A stretch of DNA of 64,000 nt from positions 1-64,000 of the forward strand of contig JAEYPF010000008.1 of NCBI GenBank assembly GCA_023411115.1. Direction: 5' to 3'. Of the stretch, positions 1 through 8,646 are shown piece by piece. The stretch comes from Methanobacteriota archaeon. GTDB lineage: Archaea; Methanobacteriota; Methanobacteria; Methanobacteriales; Methanobacteriaceae. The notes beneath the pieces are model-generated. The model had not been told where the DNA came from. It was given only the letters and a program-made list of their open reading frames with translations, and did no database searches. How positions within the stretch are numbered: the first letter of the stretch is position 1; the number at the start of each line of letters is the position of its first letter. Made by a program: the position numbers and the translations under genes.

Positions 1-332
1 ACTTCTATTTTTATATTAAATTATGATACTAAGTTCATAAAAATGGATTATTACTCTAGTTTTGCGATAATTAGATAGTTAATAATATTTAATTGATTTT
101 AAAGAAAAATCAAACATTTAATTAAACTAATGAACAATTAAATCATTTATAAAAAATACAAACAATCCAATGAATTAGTGAACTATTAGCCCTATTCATA
201 TTATATTTTGTTATTATATGATCTACTGGTTCAATTTCTTCAGTTTTTTTAAATAGTGACCAGCTTAAACAACTATTACTTAAATATTAATAAATTAAAG
301 TTCAAATCTAAGCATAATTACTCAAATAGATT
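1..332. other. AT-rich intergenic stretch, no gene seen
   Basis: This stretch is very AT-rich and has no reading frame of convincing length on either strand. It probably holds the promoter of the acetyltransferase gene that follows. I see no RNA gene or clear hairpin. Confidence 0.5.
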
Positions 333-356
333 ATGGATATAAAGATAAGTGAAATA

Positions 357-875
357 ATGATGATTAGATGCAATAAATGTATATTAAGGAAGTGGAAATC
401 TACAGATCTTGAAAACATGGTTGAAAATGCCAATAATTACAATGTAGCCTGTAATCTGAGAGATGCATTTCCATACCCATATACAGTTGAAGACGGCAAA
501 GAATGGATAGAATTTGCAAGAAATGAAGAATGGGGATATTATTTTGCAATAACTGTAAATAATAAAGCCATAGGTGGTATAGGCCTTATTGTTGGCAAGG
601 ATATAGAAAGAAAATCTTCAGAAGTCGGTTACTGGTTGGGAGAAGACTACTGGGGGAAAGGTATCGTATCTTCTGCATTAAATGGTATTGTAGAATTTGC
701 ATTCAATGATCTAAAATTAGAAAGGATTTTTGCAGTTCCTCTAGAACATAATATTGCTTCTAGAAGAGTTCTTGATAAAAATGGTTTTGCTCTTGAAGGT
801 ATTTTAAGAAACAGTGTGATAAAGTCTGGAAAAATGTATAATCAGGCGTTATATGCAATAATTAGAGAAGAATAA
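357..875 (+). CDS. GNAT-family N-acetyltransferase (RimJ/RimL-like)
   Basis: Transfers an acetyl group from acetyl-CoA to an amine; the substrate cannot be told from sequence. The protein has the RimJ/RimL layout: an N-terminal LRKW motif, a middle VGYWLGEDYWGKG segment, which is the acetyl-CoA-binding region of the family, and a C-terminal NIASRRVLDKNGF motif typical of ribosomal-protein N-acetyltransferase relatives. About 172 residues is normal for the family. An ATG at 333 is in frame but has no ribosome binding site. The ATG at 357 follows AAGTGA and puts LRKW at the usual distance from the N-terminus, so I prefer it. It stands alone, convergent with the next gene. Confidence 0.85.
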   Translation: MMIRCNKCILRKWKSTDLENMVENANNYNVACNLRDAFPYPYTVEDGKEWIEFARNEEWGYYFAITVNNKAIGGIGLIVGKDIERKSSEVGYWLGEDYWGKGIVSSALNGIVEFAFNDLKLERIFAVPLEHNIASRRVLDKNGFALEGILRNSVIKSGKMYNQALYAIIREE

Positions 876-1006
876 AGTAGAGTTCCCTCTTTGAAATGTA
901 ATATAATGTTAATAATACTGTTTGATTAAAAAAAATAAATGGAATTTTAATGTTAACTGGTTTTTTTAATAGTTTTAGAGTGATTACACTAATGTACTAT
1001 CTGTAT

Positions 1007-1462
1007 TTAGTAGGTACCTGTAGCTCCTTGAGTAGCCCCTGATGATGCAGCTCCAGTTGCAGTTCCCTGATTAGCCTCTGATGAAGTTCCCTGAGTAGAT
1101 TCTGATGCAGTTCCTTGTGTAGCTCCAGTTTCTGTTCCCGCTGTAGCTCCAGTTTCGGCTCCTTGTGTACCTCCAGTTTCAGTTCCTTCAGGTGCAGTAG
1201 GAGTAGTTCCAGGCATTGGCATCATACCACCAGGCATTCCTGTCATTAACAATTGCAGTATGTAGAGTGCCTTAATCAGGTACAAGCTTACCAGACCTAA
1301 TGGGTTATACATCCCCATAGCCATGCCTTGATTAGCATAACCTGTATATTGTTCACCACCTGCATTTTGTGCGGAATAACCATAGTTTTGTGCAGTTGCT
1401 GCCCCCGAGAATCCTATTCCAACTGCAAGGGCTAGCAAAATAGCTACTAGTTGCTTATTCAC
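1007..1462 (-). CDS. Secreted low-complexity Gly/Thr/Ala/Gln-rich protein
   Basis: I do not recognise a family. The protein starts with a clear Sec signal peptide (about residues 1-24, ending GAATA-Q). A short hydrophobic stretch follows at about 55-75 (LVSLYLIKALYILQLL), then a Pro/Met/Gly-rich linker. The last 60 residues are a degenerate repeat of units such as TETGATQGT and ASESTQGT. The start is GTG, placed 4-5 bases after a perfect GGAGGTGA. The repeats suggest an extended, possibly O-glycosylated surface or wall-spanning protein. That is inference from composition only. Confidence 0.7.
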   Translation of the reverse strand: MNKQLVAILLALAVGIGFSGAATAQNYGYSAQNAGGEQYTGYANQGMAMGMYNPLGLVSLYLIKALYILQLLMTGMPGGMMPMPGTTPTAPEGTETGGTQGAETGATAGTETGATQGTASESTQGTSSEANQGTATGAASSGATQGATGTY

Positions 1463-2028
1463 ATTTTCACCTCCATGTCAAACTAAGTAATACACATATT
1501 AAATTATGTATTACAATGTGATCTATATCAAAAATGTGTTAAAAAGCTTTCTATTGGAGAGATAATTTTTCTTTCGCACGTGTTTGAACAAAAAAATAAT
1601 ATTAGAGCTAATCCATTATTTTAAAGAATCTTTAAACACAACGTGTTTGTATTATTATACTTCCTTGAATTTTGGATAAAATAGAAAGAGATAAAAAAAT
1701 AATTCGATTATCCTGGTCAAAAAAGGGTATTAGTAAAAATGTTTCATTATTAGATGGTTTTAAAAAAGTTAAAAGAAATAGGGATAAAACCATGAATTCA
1801 AAATAGAGTATGATAAAAACTTTTCAGCTCAAATTAACATCAAACATAATGTAATTGGGAACATACAAATAGGATCATATCTGAACTACACTTCCATATG
1901 TTAACTGGTTTACATATTAGCTAAATTTAATAAAGGTAAATCCAGATATTATTTATTGACTAACTAGAAATTTAAATCCTACTAATTGAATTAATTTAAT
2001 CTTAAATGTTTTATGAGGATGTGAATCC
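1463..2028. other. Intergenic region between divergent genes
   Basis: About 565 bases separate the divergent secreted-protein gene and aroC. The region should hold both promoters. I found no reading frame with a ribosome binding site and no strong hairpin. Confidence 0.45.
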
Positions 2029-3120
2029 ATGTCAGGAAATACAATGGGTAAAATGTTTAAAATAACAACTTTTGGCTCAAGCCACGGTACAGCACTCGGT
2101 GCAGTTATAGACGGCTGTCCAGCTGGGCTTGAATTATCAAAAAAAGATATACAAAAAGAGCTTGATAAACGACGTCCCGGAACAAGCAAAGTCACAACTT
2201 CAAGGGGTGAAACTGATGAAGTTCAGATTTTGTCAGGGATTTTTGAAGGAAAAACAGATGGTACACCTATTGCAGCAGTAGTTTATAACAGAGATATGGA
2301 TTCATCAGCTTACGAACCTCTCAGAAATAAACCTAGACCTGGACATGCTGATTACGGCTGGACAAGCAAATATGGGCACTACGATTACAGAGGTGGAGGT
2401 AGAGCAAGCGGAAGAACCACTATAGGTCATGTAATAGGTGGTGCTGTTGCAAAAAAACTCCTTGAAAGATTAAACATTAAAGTTATTGCACATGTAACAA
2501 AAGTTGGCAATATTGAAGCTAAAAAAGTTGATTTAAGGGAAATAGAAAAAAATATTGAAGGGAATCCTGTAAGATGTGCTGATTTAAATGCAGCTCTCAA
2601 GATGGAAGAATTAATCCTTGATTTAAAACAGAAGGGAGATTCTGTCGGCGGAATTGTGGAAACAGTAGTTTTAAATGCACCTGCTGGTCTTGGTGAACCA
2701 GTATTTGACAAATTAGATGCAGACATCGCAAAAGTTTTGATGGGAATAGGCTCTATAAAAGGCGTTGAAATTGGAGCAGGTTTTAAGGCATCTGGTCTTT
2801 ATGGATCACAGATGAATGATGAGTTCTATCTTGAAAACAGTAGAATAGAAACCAAAACAAACAATTCTGGAGGAATATTAGGTGGAATTTCAGATGGAAT
2901 GCCTATTATAACAAGAATAGCTGTAAAACCCACCCCTTCCATATCTAAAGTTCAGAAAACTGTCGATCTTGAAAAAATGAAAGATACAGAAATTGAAATT
3001 AGAGGCAGACATGACCCCTGCATTTGTCCAAGGGTAACATCAGTTGCTGAAGCTTCCATTGCTGTTGTACTGGTGGATCATTTAATAAGAGCGGGTTTTA
3101 TTCCTTCTGCCAGATTATAA
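2029..3120 (+). CDS. aroC: Chorismate synthase
   Basis: Converts 5-enolpyruvylshikimate-3-phosphate to chorismate, the last common step to aromatic amino acids, with reduced flavin as cofactor. The 363-residue length is standard. Family signatures are visible: GSSHG near residue 18, the RPGH..Y region near 105, YRGGGRASGRTT near 125, and IRGRHDPCICPR near the C-terminus. The start follows GAGGATGTG. The gene stands alone here, but shikimate kinase and chorismate mutase of the same pathway lie at 50.6-51.8 kb. A hairpin terminator follows. Confidence 0.97.
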   Translation: MSGNTMGKMFKITTFGSSHGTALGAVIDGCPAGLELSKKDIQKELDKRRPGTSKVTTSRGETDEVQILSGIFEGKTDGTPIAAVVYNRDMDSSAYEPLRNKPRPGHADYGWTSKYGHYDYRGGGRASGRTTIGHVIGGAVAKKLLERLNIKVIAHVTKVGNIEAKKVDLREIEKNIEGNPVRCADLNAALKMEELILDLKQKGDSVGGIVETVVLNAPAGLGEPVFDKLDADIAKVLMGIGSIKGVEIGAGFKASGLYGSQMNDEFYLENSRIETKTNNSGGILGGISDGMPIITRIAVKPTPSISKVQKTVDLEKMKDTEIEIRGRHDPCICPRVTSVAEASIAVVLVDHLIRAGFIPSARL

Positions 3121-3452
3121 CTGTTTTATTATCAACTAATAAAATCATTTAGTACGGGAAAATTAGATTTTCCCTCTCTTTTTCCTCTTCTTTTTCTATA
3201 GATAATTTTTTTAACCTGTTATATGTATCAGGCAAGATATTTAGAAAATAAGACATTGTTAACTGTTATTAAATAAGTGGTAGCCATTCAATTTTTGCAT
3301 TCTCTCATCCATTCAATTTTTATCTTAAATCAATGAATACTTATGATTTAAAAACAATATATTATTATTAATCGAATAAAGTGCTAATGCAGAAAACAAA
3401 TAAATAGCTGAAAGCCATTTCAGTTATTCTATTAATTATAGGAGACATTAAA
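3121..3452. other. Intergenic region with a short direct repeat and a leader hairpin
   Basis: Besides the aroC terminator, the 13-mer CCATTCAATTTTT occurs at 3284-3296 and again at 3309-3321. A 6-bp hairpin (CTGAAA/TTTCAG, loop GCCA) lies at 3408-3423, just before the lipoprotein gene. Their role is unknown. Confidence 0.45.
3156..3190 (+). terminator. Hairpin terminator of aroC
   Basis: GGGAAAAT and ATTTTCCC form a perfect 8-bp stem around the loop TAG, followed by a pyrimidine run rich in T. It sits 35 bases after the aroC stop codon. Confidence 0.7.
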
Positions 3453-3842
3453 ATGAAAAAAATTGTGATTGGTTTAATTGCAATCTTAATTTTAGTAACT
3501 TTTGCCTCTGGATGTACCAGCAACAATAATTCAACAGGAAACAATACTTCCAATCAGAATAACTCAACTATGCAGAATAATCAAAATATAACTGTTCAAG
3601 TTAATTCAAACAGTTCATGGAACGGTACAATAAAGTATATCAATGGAACTCTAGCTATAAATGGAACTGGAAATGCTACATACAATTTAGGTCCAAATCC
3701 GGGTAATGTAACAGTTACTTTACAGAAAACTGGTAACAACACTGGAACTATGACATTACAGTTGCTTAAAGGCAGTAACGTTGTTGTCAATCAAAGCAGC
3801 ACTTCCAGTCAGGGAACTGTATCTTTAAATTATACATCTTAA
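3453..3842 (+). CDS. Small Asn-rich secreted lipoprotein
   Basis: I recognise no named family. Residues 1-20 form a signal peptide ending in a lipobox-like FASGC, so Cys21 is probably lipid-anchored at the outer face of the membrane. The rest is dominated by Asn, Ser, Thr and Gly and carries many N-x-S/T sequons, consistent with heavy N-glycosylation. The C-terminal 75 residues look like a single beta-sandwich (alternating V/T/L strands). The start follows AGGAGA. It is monocistronic. Confidence 0.75.
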   Translation: MKKIVIGLIAILILVTFASGCTSNNNSTGNNTSNQNNSTMQNNQNITVQVNSNSSWNGTIKYINGTLAINGTGNATYNLGPNPGNVTVTLQKTGNNTGTMTLQLLKGSNVVVNQSSTSSQGTVSLNYTS

Positions 3843-4049
3843 CTTCTTTTTTATTTTTTATGGAAATATATTTAAAATAATTCTATACAAATAAGAAAAA
3901 ATAAGTTAGAAGTGATATGTGTGAATTAACAGGTGGTTAAATCTTATTAAGTGTAGTTAGTTTGAATGCTTTAGTATTCAATTGAAAATTTAGCCAATCT
4001 TTAAATAATTTATTATATAATCTTTATAATAAAACAGAGAGAGGGTAAT

Positions 4050-4817
4050 ATGCAGAGAAATTTCAAAGTAATCTACAATGCTTTATTATTCGTTTCTATC
4101 ATCATAGATATCCTAGTTTTAATTTTTCTGACTCTTGACTTTGCTTTGGGTTTAAACCCAAGTATTATAAACTTAGTAAGATTTGATTTAATTGTTTCAA
4201 TATTGATAATTTTCCAATCCATATCATGGATAAAAAAACAAGAAAATAAAAAGCAGTATCTGGCAAAAAACTGGAATAACATATTCGCTATGATCCCTCT
4301 AGCATTTATTGTGCTGCTTATACATCCTAATAACTATCTTTTAATTATTATATTCCTTTTAGCTAGAATTTACGCGTTAATTAAATATTCAATGAAAATT
4401 AAGGATATAATAACCATCACTGAAAAAACTAAATTAGATTATGCCACTTTTGTTCTTATAGGCACATTTGTCTTTGGATCTCTACTCTTTTTCTGGGTAG
4501 AATCTCCAGTAAATCCTCAAGCTGCCACTCTTGATGATTCAGCTTATTTTATGATAGTTACCATGTCTACAGTTGGCTATGGAAATATTATTCCGTATAC
4601 AGGAATAGGCAGATTGATTTCAGTAATCGCAATAATTGTCGGTGTTGGGTATGCAGGATGGGTTACTGCAGCCATAGCTACCTCTCTTATCGAACAATTA
4701 AGAGAAGAGAGAAAAAAAGAAACTGAAAAAGAAACTAAATCAATAGAAATGATTTTAAATAAATTAGATAAAATAGAAAAAGAATTAGAAGAAATTAAAT
4801 CTCAAAAAAAGGAATAA
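4050..4817 (+). CDS. Voltage-gated-like potassium channel
   Basis: Membrane protein with six hydrophobic segments and the K+ selectivity filter TVGYGN between the last two. Segment four (about residues 90-115) carries Arg and Lys at intervals (ARIYALIKYSMKIK), like a weak voltage sensor. After the last segment the C-terminal tail (about 220-255) is highly charged and predicted coiled coil, likely for tetramer assembly. There is no RCK/TrkA-N domain. Length and order fit the archaeal Kv-like family. The start follows AGAGAGGG. Confidence 0.88.
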   Translation: MQRNFKVIYNALLFVSIIIDILVLIFLTLDFALGLNPSIINLVRFDLIVSILIIFQSISWIKKQENKKQYLAKNWNNIFAMIPLAFIVLLIHPNNYLLIIIFLLARIYALIKYSMKIKDIITITEKTKLDYATFVLIGTFVFGSLLFFWVESPVNPQAATLDDSAYFMIVTMSTVGYGNIIPYTGIGRLISVIAIIVGVGYAGWVTAAIATSLIEQLREERKKETEKETKSIEMILNKLDKIEKELEEIKSQKKE

Positions 4818-4976
4818 CATTAATTTTTACTACCTGGCATTATCTGAATAAAACCTATAAAAAAATAGTAAATGACTAAACTTCCTTTTTTAAAATTCGG
4901 CCATTTTTACGCTATTTTAAACCGTAAACTATTTTTATTACTTTTTAGATATTAATACATGCAATCTGGTGTGAAC

Positions 4977-5675
4977 ATGGGCATTTATAGTCTTTCTTAC
5001 AAAAATCTACGTCGAAATTGGTTGAGAAATGCCGGTGCAGTTTTAAGAATAGCCTTTGGAGTGATCATCTTTTTGACATTAATTAGCTCAGGAATAGGAA
5101 TTACAACCTTTTTGGGACAAAATCAGATGTTAACGGATAATTCCGTTTCTAATCAATCAAATAACAATAATACAAGTATTTCAACAATTACAAGCACTAT
5201 AAACGACTATTTAAACTCTAAATTAGGAATAAACATCAGTAATTCTCAATTTTTAAGTCTTGTAGAAACTATTTTAAGAAATGTCATCAATTTTTTTGAT
5301 TTGATTGCCAGTATAGTATTTCTGGTTGGGATTTTTGGAATTTTTAATGCCATGACCCTTAATATGCTTGAAAGAAAAAGAGAAATCATGCTGTTAAAGT
5401 CATTGGGTTTTACAGAATATCAAATAATTTTAAGTCATCTTTTAGAAGCAGGCGTATTAGGATTTATAGGGGCATTAATAGGCACAGCAGTAGGAGTTCT
5501 TGGAATAACAATTTTATCAAGCGTGATAAAGATCATTCAGCTTTCTATTTTAATACCATGGTGGCTACCAATCTTAGCTATTATTCTTACAACAAGTCTC
5601 AGTATATTATTACCTGCCTACATCGTGTTTTACGGTGTTAAAGATGATGCAATGGAGGATCTAAGATATGGCTGA
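4977..5675 (+). CDS. ABC transporter permease, FtsX/MacB-like
   Basis: Membrane part of a small ABC system. It has the FtsX-family arrangement: an N-terminal amphipathic start (YSLSYKNLRRN), one membrane segment, a short extracellular loop of about 70 residues rich in Asn/Ser, then three C-terminal segments. The hallmark ERKREIMLLKSLG motif precedes segment three. The outer loop is much shorter than in MacB. An in-frame ATG at 4959 lacks a ribosome binding site; the ATG at 4977 follows GGTGTGA. It overlaps the ATPase gene by 8 bases, so the two are translationally coupled. Confidence 0.85.
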   Translation: MGIYSLSYKNLRRNWLRNAGAVLRIAFGVIIFLTLISSGIGITTFLGQNQMLTDNSVSNQSNNNNTSISTITSTINDYLNSKLGINISNSQFLSLVETILRNVINFFDLIASIVFLVGIFGIFNAMTLNMLERKREIMLLKSLGFTEYQIILSHLLEAGVLGFIGALIGTAVGVLGITILSSVIKIIQLSILIPWWLPILAIILTTSLSILLPAYIVFYGVKDDAMEDLRYG

Positions 5676-6324
5676 TTATATTCTAGAGTTTCAAGATGTT
5701 TGGAAGTCATATAAAGATGGGAAAAAGGAATTAAATGCACTGAAAGGGATAGATCTTGCGCTTAAGAAAAATTCCCTAAACATTATTTTAGGGCCTTCCG
5801 GATCTGGAAAAACTACCCTGGCGACTCTTGCAGGTTTACTAGATACTCCTACAAAGGGCAGAATCTTAATTAAAGGACGGAGTACATTTAACTTATCTAA
5901 ATCAGAAAGAAGCAAAATTAGAAGGAAAGAAATTGGAATTATTTACCAGCGGGACAATTTATTACCCTATTTGAATGTCTTAGAAAATGTCATGCTTTCT
6001 ATGGTCTCTCCAAACCAACATAAATGCATAAAAGCACTTGAAGCAGCTGAATTAACTGAAATTGGTAAATTTCCTGAAGAACTTTCCATTGAGAAACAGC
6101 AAAGAGTTACCCTCGTAAGAGCAATGATTAATGACCCACTTTTAATAATAGCTGATGAGCCTACAGGTGAACTTGATACTCAAGGCACTGAAATAATAAT
6201 GGATTTGATAAAGCAGACGAAAAATAAAAGCACAGTCTTATTGGCATCCAATAATGTTGATTTAAGGGAATATGGTGATGAAATATTTTCCCTTAAAGAA
6301 AGAAAACTTGAAAAGACTGATTAA
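5668..6324 (+). CDS. ABC transporter ATP-binding protein (LolD/MacB-like), degenerate
   Basis: ATPase partner of the preceding permease. Walker A GPSGSGKT (about residues 42-49), the Q-loop YQRDN, and Walker B LLIIADEP with the D-loop GELD are intact. The signature motif, normally LSGGE, reads LSIEK (139-143), and the switch histidine (normally VTHD) is replaced in LLASNN (about 191-196). It may therefore hydrolyse ATP slowly or act as a regulatory ATPase. GGAGG inside the permease gene serves as its ribosome binding site. Confidence 0.88.
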   Translation: MADYILEFQDVWKSYKDGKKELNALKGIDLALKKNSLNIILGPSGSGKTTLATLAGLLDTPTKGRILIKGRSTFNLSKSERSKIRRKEIGIIYQRDNLLPYLNVLENVMLSMVSPNQHKCIKALEAAELTEIGKFPEELSIEKQQRVTLVRAMINDPLLIIADEPTGELDTQGTEIIMDLIKQTKNKSTVLLASNNVDLREYGDEIFSLKERKLEKTD

Positions 6325-6637
6325 ATTCGTTAAATAACATGTTAATTGATTAAATATTGTTTTTAACTTAATTTCTTGTAATTTTAAATTCATTAAGGTC
6401 ATTTAATTATTTTAAAGGTCCAGTAAAAGGTAAAAAATTATAAACTTTAACATGAAATAGTTAATAATTATTATAAATTAAAACATGCTCCATATATCCC
6501 TGGCCTTAGCCCCCTTACCTTTCTCCATTTTAACATTAGTTAAAACGTTTGAATAAACTCAAATCATAAGAAATTAATAATAGATAAGACATATAAATAC
6601 AGAGGGCTTGTTTGAGTAACCTTTAGGGGGGAATTAA
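6325..6637. other. Intergenic region, promoter of the DUF308 gene
   Basis: A TATA-like ACATATAAATA lies at about 6589-6599. The stretch before it has no reading frame or strong hairpin that I can support. Confidence 0.45.
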
Positions 6638-6640
6638 ATG
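6603..6640 (+). promoter_or_regulatory. Leader of the first DUF308 gene: inverted-repeat arm plus G-rich ribosome binding site
   Basis: AGGGCTTG at 6603-6610 is complementary to CAAGCCCT at 7187-7194, just past the stop codon. It is followed at 6617 by TAACCTTTAGGGGG and AATTAAATG. Almost the same leader precedes the YbjQ-family gene on the other strand at 17173-17195. Confidence 0.55.
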
Positions 6641-7168
6641 GCCGAAGGAAATAATGCACTTTTAGGTATATTAGCAGTGATTCTTGGTATTTTAGTTCTA
6701 GCATTTCCTTTGATAAGCGTTTTTACAGTTAGTGTTCTTGCAGGATTTGGAATTCTGTTTTTAGGTATCTGGCTATTGGTTCAAAGCTTTGGTGTCTGGG
6801 ATGTTAGCAAAGGCGCTGCTATAGCAAACCTGATATTTGGTCTTTTTGCTATAATCATTGGTATTGGATTATTTGGAAACATACTTGCATTCAGTTTCTT
6901 AGCAAGTTTCTGGCTCTTCTTTGCTGGTTTCTTCCTGATAATTTCAGGTATAAGCTCATTGCTTACAAGGACAGGAACAGGGGGAAAAGGAGTCGGTGTT
7001 TTAGGTGTTCTACTTGGTATACTCTACATAGTTTTAGCAACATTCGCATGGAACCCATTCTATTTAGCAATGATAATCGGAATATGGCTAATAATCGACG
7101 GTATAGCCCTATTCTTTGTAGGTCCATCCGCTTTAATGGGAATGGAAAAATCAGACGTTCAAAAATAA
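6638..7168 (+). CDS. HdeD/DUF308-family membrane protein, copy 1
   Basis: Integral membrane protein of 176 residues with six hydrophobic segments in three short hairpin pairs, the usual DUF308 pattern. Each pair contains a recurring LGIxxIxxG-type turn. The family is named after E. coli HdeD, an acid-resistance membrane protein, but the biochemical role is unknown. It is very similar to copy 3 (8647-9180) over its whole length, so the two are recent duplicates, and both share the flanking inverted repeat. The start follows AGGGGGGAATTAA. Confidence 0.87.
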   Translation: MAEGNNALLGILAVILGILVLAFPLISVFTVSVLAGFGILFLGIWLLVQSFGVWDVSKGAAIANLIFGLFAIIIGIGLFGNILAFSFLASFWLFFAGFFLIISGISSLLTRTGTGGKGVGVLGVLLGILYIVLATFAWNPFYLAMIIGIWLIIDGIALFFVGPSALMGMEKSDVQK

Positions 7169-7545
7169 AAAATATTAAAAACCAGGCAAGCCCTATCTAA
7201 AAAATAATTCGATATAACATTATACTAGCATAATAAACAATACCTAAATTTACCCTTTGATAAAGTTGGAACCTAAATTATAGTATAAGTAATTTAAAAC
7301 CATAATAATGAGAATTAGCATTGAAAATGTTATTTTTTTAAAATTAGAAAATATCATTACACTAACATATTTTAAATATGGATACTACTTGTTCTAAAAG
7401 TTCCATTGTTATAATTTTTTAGTTTAAACCTCTAAATTTACACGCAACCATTTAATAAAATATATTTAGTAGAAATAATGATATTATAAATATAGATTGA
7501 AATTAAAAGAGTTGTTGGAACAAAAAGTAAAAAGAGGTGTTTAAT
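7169..7545. other. Intergenic region between DUF308 genes
   Basis: It holds CAAGCCCT at 7187-7194, the second arm of the repeat flanking DUF308 copy 1. The rest is AT-rich with no supported gene. Confidence 0.45.
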
Positions 7546-8025
7546 ATGCAGAAAACAGGAACCGCATTGATCCTTATAATTCTCGGTTTGATAGTTATAG
7601 CTTTCCCTGTTTTAGGAATCCTCCCTTTTAGCGTGCTAACTGGTATAGCAGTGGTATTTTTAGGTTTAGGTCTCCTATTTATGGGTGCAGGTTCCATGGG
7701 CGAAAGTGCCGTCATGGGAATCATAGAAATTATTTTAGGATTTTTAGCATTAATTTTGGGCCTTGGATTCATTTTCAACCCTGCCTTATTCAGCTTTGTA
7801 GCAGCTTTATTCGTGTTTATTGCAGGTATATTCCTGATTATAGCAGGAATAGCTGCTATAGCCACTAAAGTTACAGGAAGTAGATGGACAGGACTAGTAG
7901 CCATAATATTAGGTGTAATCTACTTAATTATAGCTGCTTTCATTAAAAATCCACTGTATTTAGGTATATTAATTGGTTTATGGCTTTTAATTACCGGAAT
8001 AATAATGTTATTCCAAAAAGAATAA
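7546..8025 (+). CDS. HdeD/DUF308-like membrane protein, copy 2
   Basis: Almost wholly hydrophobic protein with six membrane segments, related to but clearly diverged from the neighbouring DUF308 proteins. It lacks their conserved C-terminal FFVGPS-type tail and ends with a short charged FQKE. A GTG at 7537 is in frame but overlaps the ribosome binding site GAGGTG; the ATG at 7546 lies 6 bases after it and is the better start. A hairpin terminator follows. Function unknown. Confidence 0.82.
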   Translation: MQKTGTALILIILGLIVIAFPVLGILPFSVLTGIAVVFLGLGLLFMGAGSMGESAVMGIIEIILGFLALILGLGFIFNPALFSFVAALFVFIAGIFLIIAGIAAIATKVTGSRWTGLVAIILGVIYLIIAAFIKNPLYLGILIGLWLLITGIIMLFQKE

Positions 8026-8029
8026 TTAG

Positions 8030-8060
8030 AGAGTTATTTCCAGCAACTCTTTCTTTTTTA
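8030..8060 (+). terminator. Terminator after DUF308 copy 2
   Basis: AGAGTT and AACTCT pair across a 9-base loop and are followed by TTCTTTTTT. It lies directly after the stop codon. Confidence 0.6.
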
Positions 8061-8110
8061 ATAATTATCCAATTTCAACTCTATTAGACAACTATATTAC
8101 TAAAAATAAT

Positions 8111-8509
8111 CTATAAATACTTCTTTTTTATATTTTCAAATTCTTCTTTAGTAATTACTCCAGAATCCATTAATTCCTTTGCTTTTTTAATCTCATCCAT
8201 TGGACTGATCTTTGCAGACTTTCCATACTTTTCTTTTCTAGTTTCTTCCAGTTTATTTCTTAATACTGTGACGAATGCGTCTCCTTCATCCTTTTTGACT
8301 CTTTCAACCTCTATTTTCGTTCCAGAAGTTGATATTATTAAATCTCCCCAAACTACGCCTTTTTTAAACTCTATACCTGTTATATCCTCATATTCCACGA
8401 ATTGTTCTCCTTTAGTCCGCCCTATTAATCTTCCTGTTTTTTTAAGACTTAATCCATCTCTTTCCAGTTTCAATTCAATTTTATTCCCTTCATGATGCCC
8501 AACTACCAC
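8111..8509 (-). CDS. SHOCT-domain protein with PH-like N-terminal domain
   Basis: The N-terminal 90 residues form a beta-rich domain (GLSLKKTGRLIG, YEDITGIEFKKG, TSGTKIEVERV) like bacterial PH-like domains. The last 30 residues match the SHOCT motif (IKKAKELMDSGVITKEEFENIKKKYL is the segment; key residues L, G-I-T-EEF, K-L). SHOCT proteins are small oligomerising proteins, often near membranes. A GTG at 8518 is in frame but lies inside the GGGTGA ribosome binding site, so the GTG at 8509 is preferred. It is divergent from DUF308 copy 3. Confidence 0.8.
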   Translation of the reverse strand: MVVGHHEGNKIELKLERDGLSLKKTGRLIGRTKGEQFVEYEDITGIEFKKGVVWGDLIISTSGTKIEVERVKKDEGDAFVTVLRNKLEETRKEKYGKSAKISPMDEIKKAKELMDSGVITKEEFENIKKKYL

Positions 8510-8563
8510 TTCTTTCACCCTTCTTTTTCAATACGTTTGAAAATTTTACTTATATTTTAAATT

Positions 8564-8591
8564 GTACATTTAAAGTAAATAATTATTTATA
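8564..8591 (+). promoter_or_regulatory. GYACATTTAAA motif and TATA box of DUF308 copy 3
   Basis: GTACATTTAAA is followed by AAATAATTATTTATA, which contains a TATA-like element. Nearly the same block precedes the genes starting at 9909 and 17963. A transcript starting about 25 bases after the TATA box would begin at the inverted-repeat arm at 8612. Confidence 0.6.
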
Positions 8592-8611
8592 TTTAATTAA
8601 CATATTAATGT

Positions 8612-8624
8612 ATAAGGGCTTGTT
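8612..8624 (+). repeat. Left arm of 13-bp inverted repeat around DUF308 copy 3
   Basis: ATAAGGGCTTGTT is the exact reverse complement of AACAAGCCCTTAT at 9192-9204. The arms lie in the expected 5' and 3' untranslated regions of the same gene. Confidence 0.75.
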
Positions 8625-8646
8625 GAAAAATAAGGAGGCAAATAAC

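Noticed and set aside
299..312. GTTCAAATC-type sequence that resembles a tRNA T-arm
   Set aside because: No matching acceptor, D-arm or anticodon stem can be built around it.
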